Shown here: piece after piece, positions 29,289 through 38,663 of the stretch
Layout of the letters: each line of letters opens with the position of its first letter
How positions within the stretch are numbered: the stretch's first letter is position 1
NCBI GenBank assembly: GCA_947642355.1
Contig: CANRSD010000009.1
Span: 1-47,327, forward strand
DNA: 47,327 nucleotides
Direction: 5' to 3'
From: an uncultured Clostridia bacterium
Lineage (GTDB): Bacteria > Bacillota > Clostridia > TANB77 > CAG-508
Notes under the pieces: model-generated
Database searches by the model: none
Told to the model about the DNA's origin: nothing
Seen by the model: the letters and a program-made list of their open reading frames with translations, nothing else
Program-made: the position numbers and the translations under genes

Positions 29289-30260
29289 TTATTTTTCTAA
29301 ATATTCTGGGTGTGCCAAATACCAATCTATTGTTTTTACAATACCATCTTTAAACATTGTTTTTGGTTCCCATCCAAATTCTTTTTTTAATTTTGCTGGA
29401 TCAATAGCATATCTATAATCATGACCTTTTCTATCTGTTACATATTCTATTAAATCTTCTGACTTTCCTAATCTTTCTAATATAAGTTTTACAATTTCAA
29501 TATTTCTCTTTTCATTGTGCCCACCAATATTATATCTTTCTCCTTTTACTCCTTTATGCAATATAATATCAATTGCTTCACAATGATCTTCTACATATAA
29601 CCAATCTCTAATATTCATACCTTGTCCATAAACTGGTAATTTTTCATTTTTTAAAGCTTTTGAAATCATATGTGGTATTAATTTTTCATGATGTTGATAT
29701 GGTCCATAATTATTTGAACAATTTGTTACAGAAACATTCATTTTAAATGTTTCACTATAAGCTAAAGCTACTAAATCAGATGATGCTTTTGATGCAGAAT
29801 ATGGACTATTAGGTTTTATTGGTGAAGTTTCTGTAAAGAAACCTTCTTCTCCTAATGTACCATAAACTTCATCTGTAGAAACATGAACAAATTTATTTTG
29901 ACTACCTTCTCCCCAAACTTGTTTTGCAGTTTCTAATAAAGTATGAGTTCCTATAACATTTGTATGAGTAAATATAAATGGATTTTTAATACTATTGTCA
30001 ACATGTGACTCAGCAGCAAAATGTACTACACTATCTATATTATATTTTTTAAAAGTTTCTTTTACAAATTCAAAATCACAAATATCACCTTGTACAAATG
30101 TTATTTTATCTTTAATATTATCTAAATTATGTAAATTTCCTGCATATGTTAATTTATCAAAAACAATAATATTATATTTTCCTTCATATTTTTTTACCAT
30201 TAATTCAGCAAAGTTAGCTCCTATAAAACCCGCTGCACCTGTTACTAATATATTTTCCAT
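29289..30260 (-). CDS. rfbB: dTDP-glucose 4,6-dehydratase
   Basis: Second step of dTDP-L-rhamnose synthesis: dTDP-glucose to dTDP-4-keto-6-deoxyglucose. The 323 residues are full length for the SDR family: GAAGFIGANF near residue 8 (NAD), HVSTDEVYG near 126 with the DE pair, and YSASKASSD near 153 with the catalytic Tyr/Lys. CGG occurs once, out of frame. It follows rfbC by 12 bases. Confidence 0.95.
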   Translation of the reverse strand: MENILVTGAAGFIGANFAELMVKKYEGKYNIIVFDKLTYAGNLHNLDNIKDKITFVQGDICDFEFVKETFKKYNIDSVVHFAAESHVDNSIKNPFIFTHTNVIGTHTLLETAKQVWGEGSQNKFVHVSTDEVYGTLGEEGFFTETSPIKPNSPYSASKASSDLVALAYSETFKMNVSVTNCSNNYGPYQHHEKLIPHMISKALKNEKLPVYGQGMNIRDWLYVEDHCEAIDIILHKGVKGERYNIGGHNEKRNIEIVKLILERLGKSEDLIEYVTDRKGHDYRYAIDPAKLKKEFGWEPKTMFKDGIVKTIDWYLAHPEYLEK

Positions 30261-30272
30261 ATCTTTTCTCCT

Positions 30273-30857
30273 TTATTTTAAATTTTTAAATAAATCTGTT
30301 TCTTTAATTTCTCTTAATGTAGGCCATTTTCCATCTTTTTCAGAAGTTAAATAATCCTCTTTAGTCATTCCAGGAATTTCTGGCCATACAATACCAATAT
30401 CACTATCGTCCCATTTTAATCCACCCTCTGCTGAATGATTATAAACATCATCACATTTATAACTAAATTCTGCTTCATCTGATAAAACTAAAAATCCATG
30501 TGCAAATCCTTTAGGTATCATAAACATTTTTTTATTTTCTTCTGAAAGGATAACACCTTCCCATTTACCATAAGTTTCACTTCCAGGTCTTAAATCAACT
30601 GCAACATCAAAAACTTCTCCTTTTATACATCTAACCAATTTAGCTTGTGTATTTTCTTTTTGAAAATGTAATCCTCTTAAAACTCCTTTCTTAGACTTTG
30701 ACTGATTATCTTGGACAAAATCATAATTTAATCCAATTTCTTCAAAATCTGGTTTACTATATGTCTCCATAAAATATCCTCTATTATCTCCAAACACTGT
30801 TGGCTCTATAATACAAACTCCTTCAATAGATGTTTCTATTTTCTTAAATTTTCCCAT
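30273..30857 (-). CDS. rfbC: dTDP-4-dehydrorhamnose 3,5-epimerase
   Basis: Third step of dTDP-L-rhamnose synthesis. 194-residue cupin with DNRGYFMETY, RGLHFQ near residue 61 (active-site His) and VAVDLRPGSETYGKW. The promoter at 30899-30927 makes it the first gene of a long transcript continuing through rfbB and the exporter genes. Confidence 0.94.
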   Translation of the reverse strand: MGKFKKIETSIEGVCIIEPTVFGDNRGYFMETYSKPDFEEIGLNYDFVQDNQSKSKKGVLRGLHFQKENTQAKLVRCIKGEVFDVAVDLRPGSETYGKWEGVILSEENKKMFMIPKGFAHGFLVLSDEAEFSYKCDDVYNHSAEGGLKWDDSDIGIVWPEIPGMTKEDYLTSEKDGKWPTLREIKETDLFKNLK

Positions 30858-30898
30858 ACTTAAATTCCTTTCATTTGTTTTAAATAAAATTCATAATA

Positions 30899-30927
30899 TT
30901 TATATCACAAAATGTATTGTTTTTCAA
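30899..30927 (-). promoter_or_regulatory. Sigma-A promoter of rfbC and the glycan operon
   Basis: On the minus strand TTGAAA (30922-30927), a 17-base spacer and TATAAA (30899-30904), just downstream of the rfbA terminator. Confidence 0.65.
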
Positions 30928-30980
30928 CATATTTCTAAGTTAAGTTTATTAAATTTTATATATTTATTTGTAAACTTCTA

Positions 30981-31007
30981 TAAAAATGAGCAGGAAAAAA
31001 CCTGCCC
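30981..31007 (-). terminator. Terminator of rfbD-rfbA
   Basis: On the minus strand GGGCAGG / CCTGCTC is followed by ATTTTTA, 11 bases after the rfbA stop. Confidence 0.75.
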
Positions 31008-31017
31008 CAATAAAATT

Positions 31018-31915
31018 TTATTCAAATATATTTTCACAAAAATCTTCTTCCTCTTCTGCAACACGTTTTAAGTATTTACCATATTCTGTTTTTTTGTATT
31101 TTTCTGCATGTTTTAAAATCTGATCTTTAGAAATCCATTTATTCTTATAAGCATATTCTTCCAAACAAGCAATTTGCACTCCTTGTCTTAATTCAATAGC
31201 TTTAACAAAATCTGCTGCATCTGACAATCTATCTGGAGAACCTGTATCAAACCAAGCATATCCATTTCCAAGAGGAATTACTTTTAACTTTCCTTTTTCC
31301 ATATAAACTCTATTTACATCTGTGATTTCTAGCTCTCCTCTTTCAGAAGGTTTTATTGTATTTGCAATTTTAACAACTTCATTATCATAGAAATAAATTC
31401 CTGGTACAGCTAAATTAGACTTTGGATTTTCTGGTTTCTCTTCTATTGAAAGAGCTGTTCCATTTTTATCTATCTCAACAACTCCATATGATGTAGGATC
31501 TGCAACTTTATAACCAAAAATTATTCCACCTTCTTGTAATTTACTAGCTTCTTTTAAAACTCTTTCAATTCTAGAACCATAAATCATATTATCTCCTAAA
31601 ATTAATGCAACATTATCATTACCAATAAAGTCTGCTCCTAATCTAAAAGCATCTGCTAATCCTACTGGTTTATCTTGAACTTTATATTCAAATTTCATTC
31701 CTAAATCTGAACCATCTCCGAAGTAAACTTTCAAAAGCTGGTAAATGAACTGGGGTAGATATAATTAAAACCTCCCTAATACCTGCCATCATTAAAGTAG
31801 ATAATGGATAATAAATCATTGGTTTGTCATAAACTGGTAACATTTGCTTAGAAACTGCTAAAGTTACTGGATATAATCTTGTAGCGCTTCCTCCTGCTAA
31901 AATAATTCCTTTCAT
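31018..31915 (-). CDS. rfbA: Glucose-1-phosphate thymidylyltransferase (1 CGG +1 site)
   Basis: First step of dTDP-L-rhamnose synthesis. 298 residues: [16 protein letters not shown] near residue 3 (nucleotide and catalytic Arg) and [12 protein letters not shown], then [10 protein letters not shown] near 108. CGG at 31718-31720 falls in [17 protein letters not shown], a conserved stretch, and supplies its first Gly. Without the shift the enzyme is cut at about 75 residues. Its ATG overlaps the rfbD stop by one base. Confidence 0.95.
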
Positions 31916-32775
31916 TATTTCAATTCCTCCTTCAAATATTCTTTTAATGCTTCTTCATATTTTCTTGGGTATATTCCTATATTATTTAATTTCTCTTTTG
32001 ATAACATACTATTTGTTGGTCTATCACTAGATGCAGGATACATAGATTTATATTCTACTGAAGTTATTGGTTTTACTTTAGTAGAAATATTTGCTTCTTC
32101 AAATATTTTTTTAGTAAATTCATACCAAGTTGTAAAGCCTTCACAAGTTGAATGATAAATACCATACTCTGGTTCTTTTTCCATAATTTGTTCTATTATT
32201 TCACACAATGTTGTTGTTGAAGTTGGGCTACCATGTTGGTCTGAAACAACTGTTATTTCATCTCTTTCTTTTGATAATTTAAGCATAGTTTTAACAAAGT
32301 TTTTACCACGTATTCCATATAACCAAGCAGTCCTCAATATATAATGTTTCTCTGCTTTTGATACATTTTGCTCTCCTAATAATTTTGTTTTTCCATATGC
32401 ACTAACAGGTGCTGGCTCCATATCCTCAGTGTATATTTTATTTATATCTAAGTCTCCAGCAAATACATAATCTGTACTAATATGTATTACTGTTGCATTA
32501 ACTAAATTAGCAGCTTCAGCAATATTTTCTAATGCTAGTCCATTTACTTTTTCTGCTAAATCATAATTTACTTCACAACCATCAACATTTGTATATGCCG
32601 CACAATTTATAATAAAATATGGTTCTACTTCTTTAGCTTTATTTATAACAGCTTGTTTATCACAAATATCCAAAGTAGCTAAAGTAGTACCAGTTACATC
32701 ATATTTCTTTTCTAATCTTTCTTTTAGTTCACCTCCAAGCATTCCATCTGATCCGATTAATAAAACTTTTTTCAT
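31915..32775 (-). CDS. rfbD: dTDP-4-dehydrorhamnose reductase
   Basis: Last step of dTDP-L-rhamnose synthesis. 286 residues with [16 protein letters not shown] (NADPH), [11 protein letters not shown] near 105 and YGKTKLLGE near 130 with the catalytic Tyr/Lys. The ATG at 32775 has GGAGGA 8 bases upstream and was chosen over the in-frame ATG at 32808. Both CGG triplets are out of frame. Confidence 0.94.
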   Translation of the reverse strand: MKKVLLIGSDGMLGGELKERLEKKYDVTGTTLATLDICDKQAVINKAKEVEPYFIINCAAYTNVDGCEVNYDLAEKVNGLALENIAEAANLVNATVIHISTDYVFAGDLDINKIYTEDMEPAPVSAYGKTKLLGEQNVSKAEKHYILRTAWLYGIRGKNFVKTMLKLSKERDEITVVSDQHGSPTSTTTLCEIIEQIMEKEPEYGIYHSTCEGFTTWYEFTKKIFEEANISTKVKPITSVEYKSMYPASSDRPTNSMLSKEKLNNIGIYPRKYEEALKEYLKEELK

Positions 32776-32840
32776 GAACAAATCCTCCAATTTAAAAATC
32801 ATTTTCATTATATCACAGGAATATATATTGTCAAAGGTTT

Positions 32841-33899
32841 TTACATAATTTTCACAATTAATAATCCTATACTTTCTATTAGAGTAATAAATGGAAATAC
32901 TATTGTTGCTAATTTCACAAATCTCTTATCATAATAATTTAAAAATACAAAACTTTCTAATGCAAATATCATAGCAGGACCCATTCTATTTCCTATTGGA
33001 GCTAAAGGACCTGGAAATTTAATTAATAATAAAAATAGAATTCCAGCAATTGAAATATATGCAGTCGTTTTTAAGTTAAACAATCTTTCATCAATATTTG
33101 CAAAAAAATACAGCATAATATAAATTTGTAATAAAGCTATTCCCAATACCATTATATAATTGGGAGCAATATTTGCAAAAAATAAATTTTTAGAAGTAAC
33201 ACTTATAATTTGTAAAATACTAATAATAGTAGCTCCCAATAAAAACTCTGCATGTTTTTCAACTTTAAAAATATAAACAATTGCTACAAAAAGTACCATT
33301 GGAAATACTGAAATAAAAGTGGCTAAGCAACTACTATCAACAAATTTTATATTACTATTAAATGGTATATTATATGAATAAGTATAACTCATAAGATACG
33401 AAAGACCATTTACTTTTTCCAAACTTTTTATTGTATTAATTTTATAAAAGAAAATACTTATTATTATAGCTATAATTACTAACATCACTAAAACTACATT
33501 TTGCATTTTGCTTAAAGTTATTTCTTTTTTATTTTTGCACATAATCCAAATTACAATTGGAATTAATGCTAAACCAATAGAAAATTGAAAACTTAAGTTT
33601 GATAGAATACTATATCCCAAAAAGCTTACAAATAATCCAAAAATTGCAATATACTTATGACTATTTTCTCCTACAAGTGCATTCAAAGAAATTATAAAAA
33701 GCTGTCCAAAAATTAAAGCTTCTACTAATCCTGAATTCATATACTCAACTACTGCTGTAGAACAAACTATTAAAAAAGTTCCTATTATTGACACTCTTTT
33801 ATTTTTATTTGTTATAATTTGTGCTGTAAAAAATGTTACAACAACTAATACTATAAATTTAACTATATCTATTGCTATTATCAATTTTTGTCCCTCCAA
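32841..33899 (-). CDS. Polytopic membrane protein, unknown
   Basis: 352 residues with about nine or ten membrane helices and short loops. It has no recognised catalytic motif. Its position upstream of rfbD suggests a part in surface-glycan assembly, but a polymerase- or GT-C-like role cannot be supported from sequence. No CGG occurs. Confidence 0.65.
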   Translation of the reverse strand: MEGQKLIIAIDIVKFIVLVVVTFFTAQIITNKNKRVSIIGTFLIVCSTAVVEYMNSGLVEALIFGQLFIISLNALVGENSHKYIAIFGLFVSFLGYSILSNLSFQFSIGLALIPIVIWIMCKNKKEITLSKMQNVVLVMLVIIAIIISIFFYKINTIKSLEKVNGLSYLMSYTYSYNIPFNSNIKFVDSSCLATFISVFPMVLFVAIVYIFKVEKHAEFLLGATIISILQIISVTSKNLFFANIAPNYIMVLGIALLQIYIMLYFFANIDERLFNLKTTAYISIAGILFLLLIKFPGPLAPIGNRMGPAMIFALESFVFLNYYDKRFVKLATIVFPFITLIESIGLLIVKIM

Positions 33900-33951
33900 A
33901 ATTTTATTTAATATACTTTTATATTAAATTAATAGGTTTGTCAATTTATTT

Positions 33952-33999
33952 AAAAAAATTCTCTAATATTTTCTATTTAAAGATATATATTAGAGAATT
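33952..33999 (-). terminator. Terminator of the third FGE-like gene
   Basis: On the minus strand a 12-base-pair stem, ATTCTCTAATAT / ATATTAGAGAAT, is followed by TTTTTTA. Confidence 0.85.
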
Positions 34000-34041
34000 T
34001 GATTATTATATCATTAGTTTGCATAATGTTTATTTCATAGT

Positions 34042-34241
34042 TTAAAGTGAACCAGGACACAATACTGTACGAAAACCAACATGAGTAGCATTGTAACCAC
34101 CTGTATAATTAGAAAAGAACACACCTGCATTCGTACTATTATCATAACCGCCACTACGAACAAAGAAAGGAAAGGTCGACATAGCAAAATGAGCATAGTC
34201 ATCATACCAGCTGCAATCTCCTGTTCCTAAATATATTTCCT
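34042..34241 (-). repeat. Candidate variable region (VR) of the third FGE-like gene
   Basis: The last 65 or so codons are diverged from the 12188 copy mainly at NNC/NNT codons, with length and frame preserved. They show unusually many C-ending codons (TGC, AGC, GAC, ACC, GGC, TAC) for this AT-rich genome. This is consistent with AAY template codons mutated at adenines. Confidence 0.5.
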
Positions 34242-36033
34242 TTGTTGAATCTCCCGTTTTTCCTACTTGATATATTACTATTCCATTATACGTTCCTGTT
34301 TTATTATAATATCTTGTTGCGTATCTTGTGCTTTGAGTTTCTGGTGTTAGTCCATTCCATCCATATGTTGTTACATATTTACTACTATCTTCTAAGCTAT
34401 TATATGCTGCCGTTCTTTCATACGTTCCACCGTTCATATCATATACTCCATATGTGTTTCCAGTTGTGCTTTGGGTAGCATTTGCTATATATGCTGTTCC
34501 TGAACCTCCTCCTGTATAATATGAACTATTATTATTTATTGTTATTTCTTTTCTATTTCTTCCATATATACTGTGTGTTAAATAAGCTACTGCTCCCCAC
34601 TCACTATTTTTTATTAAATGGCTATTCATAAAACTAATATTTCCGTCTGTTCCTTTTTGACCTGTAAATCCATATGTTGCTTGTCTTGCATTTGTATACT
34701 GGGTTCCTATTGTTTGTTCTCTTTGGCTTGATACTCCAAATGTACTTTTTAGAGCTATTCCTGTAGCTCCACTCATCTCGTATTTCGCTATCCAAAATCC
34801 TGCTAAATTTTCGCTCCAGCCTCCTCTATCATAATCATGTAGCACTGTTCCATCTTTTGCTATTTTTCCTGTATCCTTCATGAATGCTGGGTGAACTATA
34901 TATAAATTTCCATCTTTTCCCTTTACTGTTTCTACTCCTTCATCTAATTTATATTTTACTTTTCCTGTGTCTGCTATCCATAGACCATATCCATCATAAT
35001 ATCCTACTGGATCTTCTACTCCATCTTTATAATATGTTATCCTATATGCGTATCTTGGGATCCATACAAAATAACTTTCATTTGCTGTTTTTGCATTTGC
35101 CCATTTAGTTGTCTTATGATCTCCTTCTCCTCCTGTATAACTATACCAACTACTATTTTGATCTGTATCTACAAACTTTTGCTCTTCTTCTGACCAACTC
35201 TGAGGTATCATTGATTCTCCATTTGATGTGAGTATCGGTGCATTTGGCTTTTCTATTATATTATTACTTGTATCTAACCATATTATATCTATTTTTCCTG
35301 AATCATTTGTAAATTCTATTGTGCTATCAGCTTCACTATTTTCTGTTGGTCTTTTTACTATTTTTACTTTACATATTTCACTATAACTTCCATATGTTAC
35401 TGTTATTGTTGCGTTTCCTGATGCATCTGCTGATTTTACTGTTATTGTGTTTCCTTCTATTTTTTCTATTGTTATGTTTGTATTATCTGCCACTGCTTCT
35501 AATTTTGCTTCTTCTCCTGTTTCTTCTATATTACTTGGCTTTTCTTCTATTTTTACTCCATCTTCTCTTAATATCATTTTATAATATGCTCCGTCTATTA
35601 ATATATAATATACAAAGCCTTCTGTATTTCCTAAAAATTCTACTTCTATTTTACTTGTTTCTCCTGCTAATATTGTTACATTTTCATCTACCTTTATTCC
35701 TGTTATTCCACTTGCATCTGCTATTGTAAGTTTTACTGTATGTCCTTTTTCCTCTAGTCCTTTTACTATATCTTGCATCTTTACTTTTTCTTCGTCTTTC
35801 ATTATATCTTCATAATTATCCATTTTTAAATCTGCATATATTAAATTTGCTTCTTCTTCTACTCCTGATATATTTGTTTTCTGTTTTGCTGTTTTTGATT
35901 TTTTTATTACACTATTATCTCCCATTAGCAAATTTATTGTTATTCCAGCTAATATTAATAATACTATTATTGTTATTATTAGTGCTATTAGTGTTATTCC
36001 ATTTTTTGGCTTTAATACATTTCTTGTTTTCAT
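34042..36033 (-). CDS. Prepilin-like protein with Ig-like stalk and FGE-type domain, candidate DGR target (no CGG site)
   Basis: 663 residues, closely related to the protein at 12188-14181 along its whole length: the leader is MKTRNVLKPKNGITLIALI, followed by the Ig-like region and the lectin-fold domain with YFVWIPRYAYRITYY and GVYDMNGGTYE. It is uninterrupted: the Gly codons corresponding to both CGG sites of the paralogue are plain GGA and GGT, and the end is CPGSL. Its seven or so CGG triplets are all out of frame. It therefore serves as an internal control for the frameshift reading. The start at 36033 matches the paralogue's start; an ATG at 36045 also exists. It has its own inverted-repeat-flanked promoter and terminator. 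Confidence 0.85.
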   Translation of the reverse strand: MKTRNVLKPKNGITLIALIITIIVLLILAGITINLLMGDNSVIKKSKTAKQKTNISGVEEEANLIYADLKMDNYEDIMKDEEKVKMQDIVKGLEEKGHTVKLTIADASGITGIKVDENVTILAGETSKIEVEFLGNTEGFVYYILIDGAYYKMILREDGVKIEEKPSNIEETGEEAKLEAVADNTNITIEKIEGNTITVKSADASGNATITVTYGSYSEICKVKIVKRPTENSEADSTIEFTNDSGKIDIIWLDTSNNIIEKPNAPILTSNGESMIPQSWSEEEQKFVDTDQNSSWYSYTGGEGDHKTTKWANAKTANESYFVWIPRYAYRITYYKDGVEDPVGYYDGYGLWIADTGKVKYKLDEGVETVKGKDGNLYIVHPAFMKDTGKIAKDGTVLHDYDRGGWSENLAGFWIAKYEMSGATGIALKSTFGVSSQREQTIGTQYTNARQATYGFTGQKGTDGNISFMNSHLIKNSEWGAVAYLTHSIYGRNRKEITINNNSSYYTGGGSGTAYIANATQSTTGNTYGVYDMNGGTYERTAAYNSLEDSSKYVTTYGWNGLTPETQSTRYATRYYNKTGTYNGIVIYQVGKTGDSTKEIYLGTGDCSWYDDYAHFAMSTFPFFVRSGGYDNSTNAGVFFSNYTGGYNATHVGFRTVLCPGSL

Positions 36034-36275
36034 TATTTTTTGCATTCCTCCTCTTTTACTTTTGTATATTATTTAATTTTACTTTAGTTTGGCTAATTTT
36101 TGGTATTTTTATGCTTTTCTTATTTCACTATATCATTAAAAAAATTATTGTTCAAGTTTTTAATTGATATTTTTCTTGCATTGATTTTAGTTATTAATTT
36201 TTTAACAGAAATCTCTTCGAGCTACTCTATACACATAAGTTATTTTGTAACAATTTAAACTTTCATCTAATTTTT

Positions 36276-36470
36276 TTCGTTAAGTATAGTACTTAATGAA
36301 AAATAAAAATAGCTAAAAGCATTGATATAAATAGATTTTTTTCATTTTACCATTTTCCAATTTTTATTCAAAAATAAATAATAATTATTTTTTACAAACC
36401 CTTGACTTTTATGCTTTTTATTAGTAAATTTATAATATAAAAAATTTCATTAAGTACTATACTTAACGAA
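36276..36470. promoter_or_regulatory. Promoter between perfect 26-bp inverted repeats (candidate inverton)
   Basis: The left arm 36276-36301 and right arm 36445-36470 are exact reverse complements over 26 bases. Each contains a 9-3-9 dyad like a recombinase site. The 143-base interior carries TTGACT (36402-36407), a 17-base spacer and TAAATT (36425-36430), reading rightward, away from the FGE-like gene at 34042-36033. Inversion would turn the promoter toward that gene. The same architecture and promoter sequence occur at 14271-14458. No invertase gene is in the window. Confidence 0.6.
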
Positions 36471-36507
36471 ATTTTTTATAAATTTTTATGTATATTCAGT
36501 GTTGTTT

Positions 36508-37560
36508 TTATTTATATTTTTTCATATACTTTGTATTTCTTCCACTTCCTATTATTTGTACTAAACCTTCTTTTACCATTGTTCCGAGTACTGCCTCAAC
36601 TGTTGTTGCACTTACATCTGGCAGTATCTTGCAAATTTCAGCTTTTGAAATAGGTGTTAAATTGTTTAGTACTGTTGTTTCAATTCTTGCTTTCTTTGTA
36701 ATCTTATTTCTATTTACAACACTAAATCTTTTATCTAATTCTTTATAACACATATATAAAGTTGATAAGAAATTCTGTATAAAAGGAATATAACTATGTT
36801 CATTTTCTAACCAATTAATAGAAGATAATCTTAGTACCTCATAATAATTTCCTTTACTATTATTTATTTGTTCTTCAAACGAAACATATTTACCAACATC
36901 AAATCCATTTTTATATAATAATAACAATGTTAATAATCTTGACATTCTTCCGTTACCATCCCTAAATGGATGTATACAAAGGAAATCAAGAATAAAACAC
37001 GGAATTAGTAATAATTGATTAATATTAGAATTATTACTTGCATCATGATATGCAAGTACAAGTTGTTCCATTGCCTCTGGTGTTTCTTTTGCTGATAATG
37101 GTTTAACTCTCATTTTCCTGTTTCCATCTTTATCTTCTTCTATAATATAGTTTTCGTTTATTTTATATTTTCCTGAGTCTTCAGTTCCTGCATATGACAT
37201 CATTATTTCATGTAACCTTAGAATTGTATTTTCACTTAATTCAATATCTTCATAATGTAGATGTATTTCATTTAAACTATCACGATAACCTGCAATTTCA
37301 TTTTCATTATGATTTAATGGCTTACTATTTTGATTTACTATTTCTTCTATACGTTCATCACTAGTTACAATTCCTTCTATAGCATTTGAACTTTTAACTG
37401 ATTGTACTACTGCTATTTTTTCTAATTCTGTAAATATTCTTTCATATTCATCTTTTCTTATCTTTGCTCCTGTTTTTAATGAATATATAGTTCCTATTAT
37501 ATTTATCAAATTGGCTGGTAGCAAACCATTATCAAGAAAAGAATAATCAAATTTTTTCAT
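36508..37560 (-). CDS. Fic-domain AMPylase with winged-helix C-terminus
   Basis: 350 residues from the ATG at 37560 (MKKFDYSFLDN), which has AGAAGG upstream. The complete Fic motif HPFRDGNGRMSR lies near residue 195; such proteins transfer AMP or similar groups to target hydroxyls. The N-terminal SSNAIEG matches the inhibitory-helix motif S/TxxxEG that blocks the ATP site. The C-terminal ~90 residues look like a winged helix (SKAEICKILPDVSATTVEAVL, in part), common in self-regulated Fic proteins. Both CGG triplets are out of frame. It is transcribed alone. The target is unknown. Confidence 0.88.
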   Translation of the reverse strand: MKKFDYSFLDNGLLPANLINIIGTIYSLKTGAKIRKDEYERIFTELEKIAVVQSVKSSNAIEGIVTSDERIEEIVNQNSKPLNHNENEIAGYRDSLNEIHLHYEDIELSENTILRLHEIMMSYAGTEDSGKYKINENYIIEEDKDGNRKMRVKPLSAKETPEAMEQLVLAYHDASNNSNINQLLLIPCFILDFLCIHPFRDGNGRMSRLLTLLLLYKNGFDVGKYVSFEEQINNSKGNYYEVLRLSSINWLENEHSYIPFIQNFLSTLYMCYKELDKRFSVVNRNKITKKARIETTVLNNLTPISKAEICKILPDVSATTVEAVLGTMVKEGLVQIIGSGRNTKYMKKYK

Positions 37561-37591
37561 TTTATTTCCTTCTTTCTGCATATATTTTATC

Positions 37592-37647
37592 ATTTTATAT
37601 GCATAAAGTTAACGATATTATACATATTTTTTTAACTTTATATGCAG
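37592..37647. promoter_or_regulatory. Inverted repeats upstream of fic
   Basis: TTTATATGCATAAAGTTAA and TTAACTTTATATGCAGTAAA face each other across about 20 bases just upstream of the Fic start. The winged-helix tail of the Fic protein suggests autoregulation at this site; this is inference. Confidence 0.35.
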
Positions 37648-37781
37648 TAAAATTGCAATTATTTTCTAATAATTTTGTTTACTATGTTAACCAAACCATC
37701 CAAGCCTTACTGTACTTTTAACCAAAAATACAAAAACTTACTAATAAAAAACTCACTATTTATCAACTAAAAAAGGAGTTT

Positions 37782-38508
37782 CTAATATTTCTCCAAATTA
37801 TACTCTTTTTCAAGCTTTTCATTTAAATACAACCTAGAAACAATCTCAAACTCTTTTAAACTTTTTTCTGATAAATCAAATGAAAATATCTTCTTAGAAT
37901 CTGCTTTAGTAGAATATATTATAGAATTTTTAGTTGCTTCTGTTAGTCCAAATACTCCAGCATCTTGCTTCTGACATTTTTCGCATTTGAAGCCATTATC
38001 TTTAAAACTAAATCCTGTTAAATTTTCTTTTGATTTACAACTAACACACTCACTAACATTTGGTGCAAAACCTATTATTTTCATTAATCTCATTTTAAAT
38101 ACAGATATTAAAAAATCTAAATTCTTATCTGTTTCAGATATTGCATAAAGTGTATTTAAAAACAATTTTAATATGTAAAATGAATTTTGATTCTCTGTTG
38201 TAACATCATTTATAATTTTGGTAATATGAGAAGCATATAATAACTTGTCCAAATCTGTTCTAAGATTATAAAACATTTCAATAGTTTGGCAAGAATTTAT
38301 ACTATATGTATCAGAGCCTTTAAAAAGCATATATTCTCCGGAATGTAAAAACTTGAGTGCCTGCAAGGAGCTGACTTTTTGTACGTCTTGCTCCCCTTGC
38401 ACTACACCCAATTTTTCCTAAATTAGGAGTAAGCATTGTAACCATTTTATCAAAATCATTTGAATTGTTTTCTGCAATTATTATTCCATTTACTTTTATC
38501 TGTTTCAT
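37782..38508 (-). CDS. recO: DNA repair protein RecO (1 CGG +1 site)
   Basis: 241 residues. RecO mediates RecA loading on gapped DNA. The N-terminal OB fold (KVNGIIIAENNSNDFDKMV, in part; GCSARGARR) is followed by helical and zinc regions; the zinc finger pairs are CVSC and CEKC near residues 150-175. CGG at 38338-38340 interrupts the frame after TQVFTF. Skipping its C gives TQVFTFGEYMLFKGSDTY, the conserved RecO stretch, and one full-length protein. Its start overlaps the yqzL end by 53 bases, and order era-yqzL-recO matches Bacillus. Confidence 0.9.
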
Positions 38509-38614
38509 TACTTTGTATGCTTAATTCCTCCATATTTTTTAATTTGCTAAATTCCAAATACGTATTTATATCTCCTGTATTTTTAAACGTATCCCACGCA
38601 ATTTTTTTAATCAT
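38456..38614 (-). CDS. yqzL: YqzL family small protein
   Basis: 52 residues from the ATG at 38614 (MIKKIAWDTFKNTGDINTYL); an ATG two codons earlier, at 38620, is also possible. WDTFKNTGDINTYLEF matches the WxxFxxTGxxxxYL signature of YqzL. The gene lies between era and recO, exactly as in Bacillus. GGAAG lies upstream. The 3' end overlaps recO in another frame. The function in Bacillus is unknown. Confidence 0.75.
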   Translation of the reverse strand: MIKKIAWDTFKNTGDINTYLEFSKLKNMEELSIQSNETDKSKWNNNCRKQFK

Positions 38615-38663
38615 TTTCATCACTTCCTATAATTATCATTCGTAATTTTAAGCAAAATATTCA

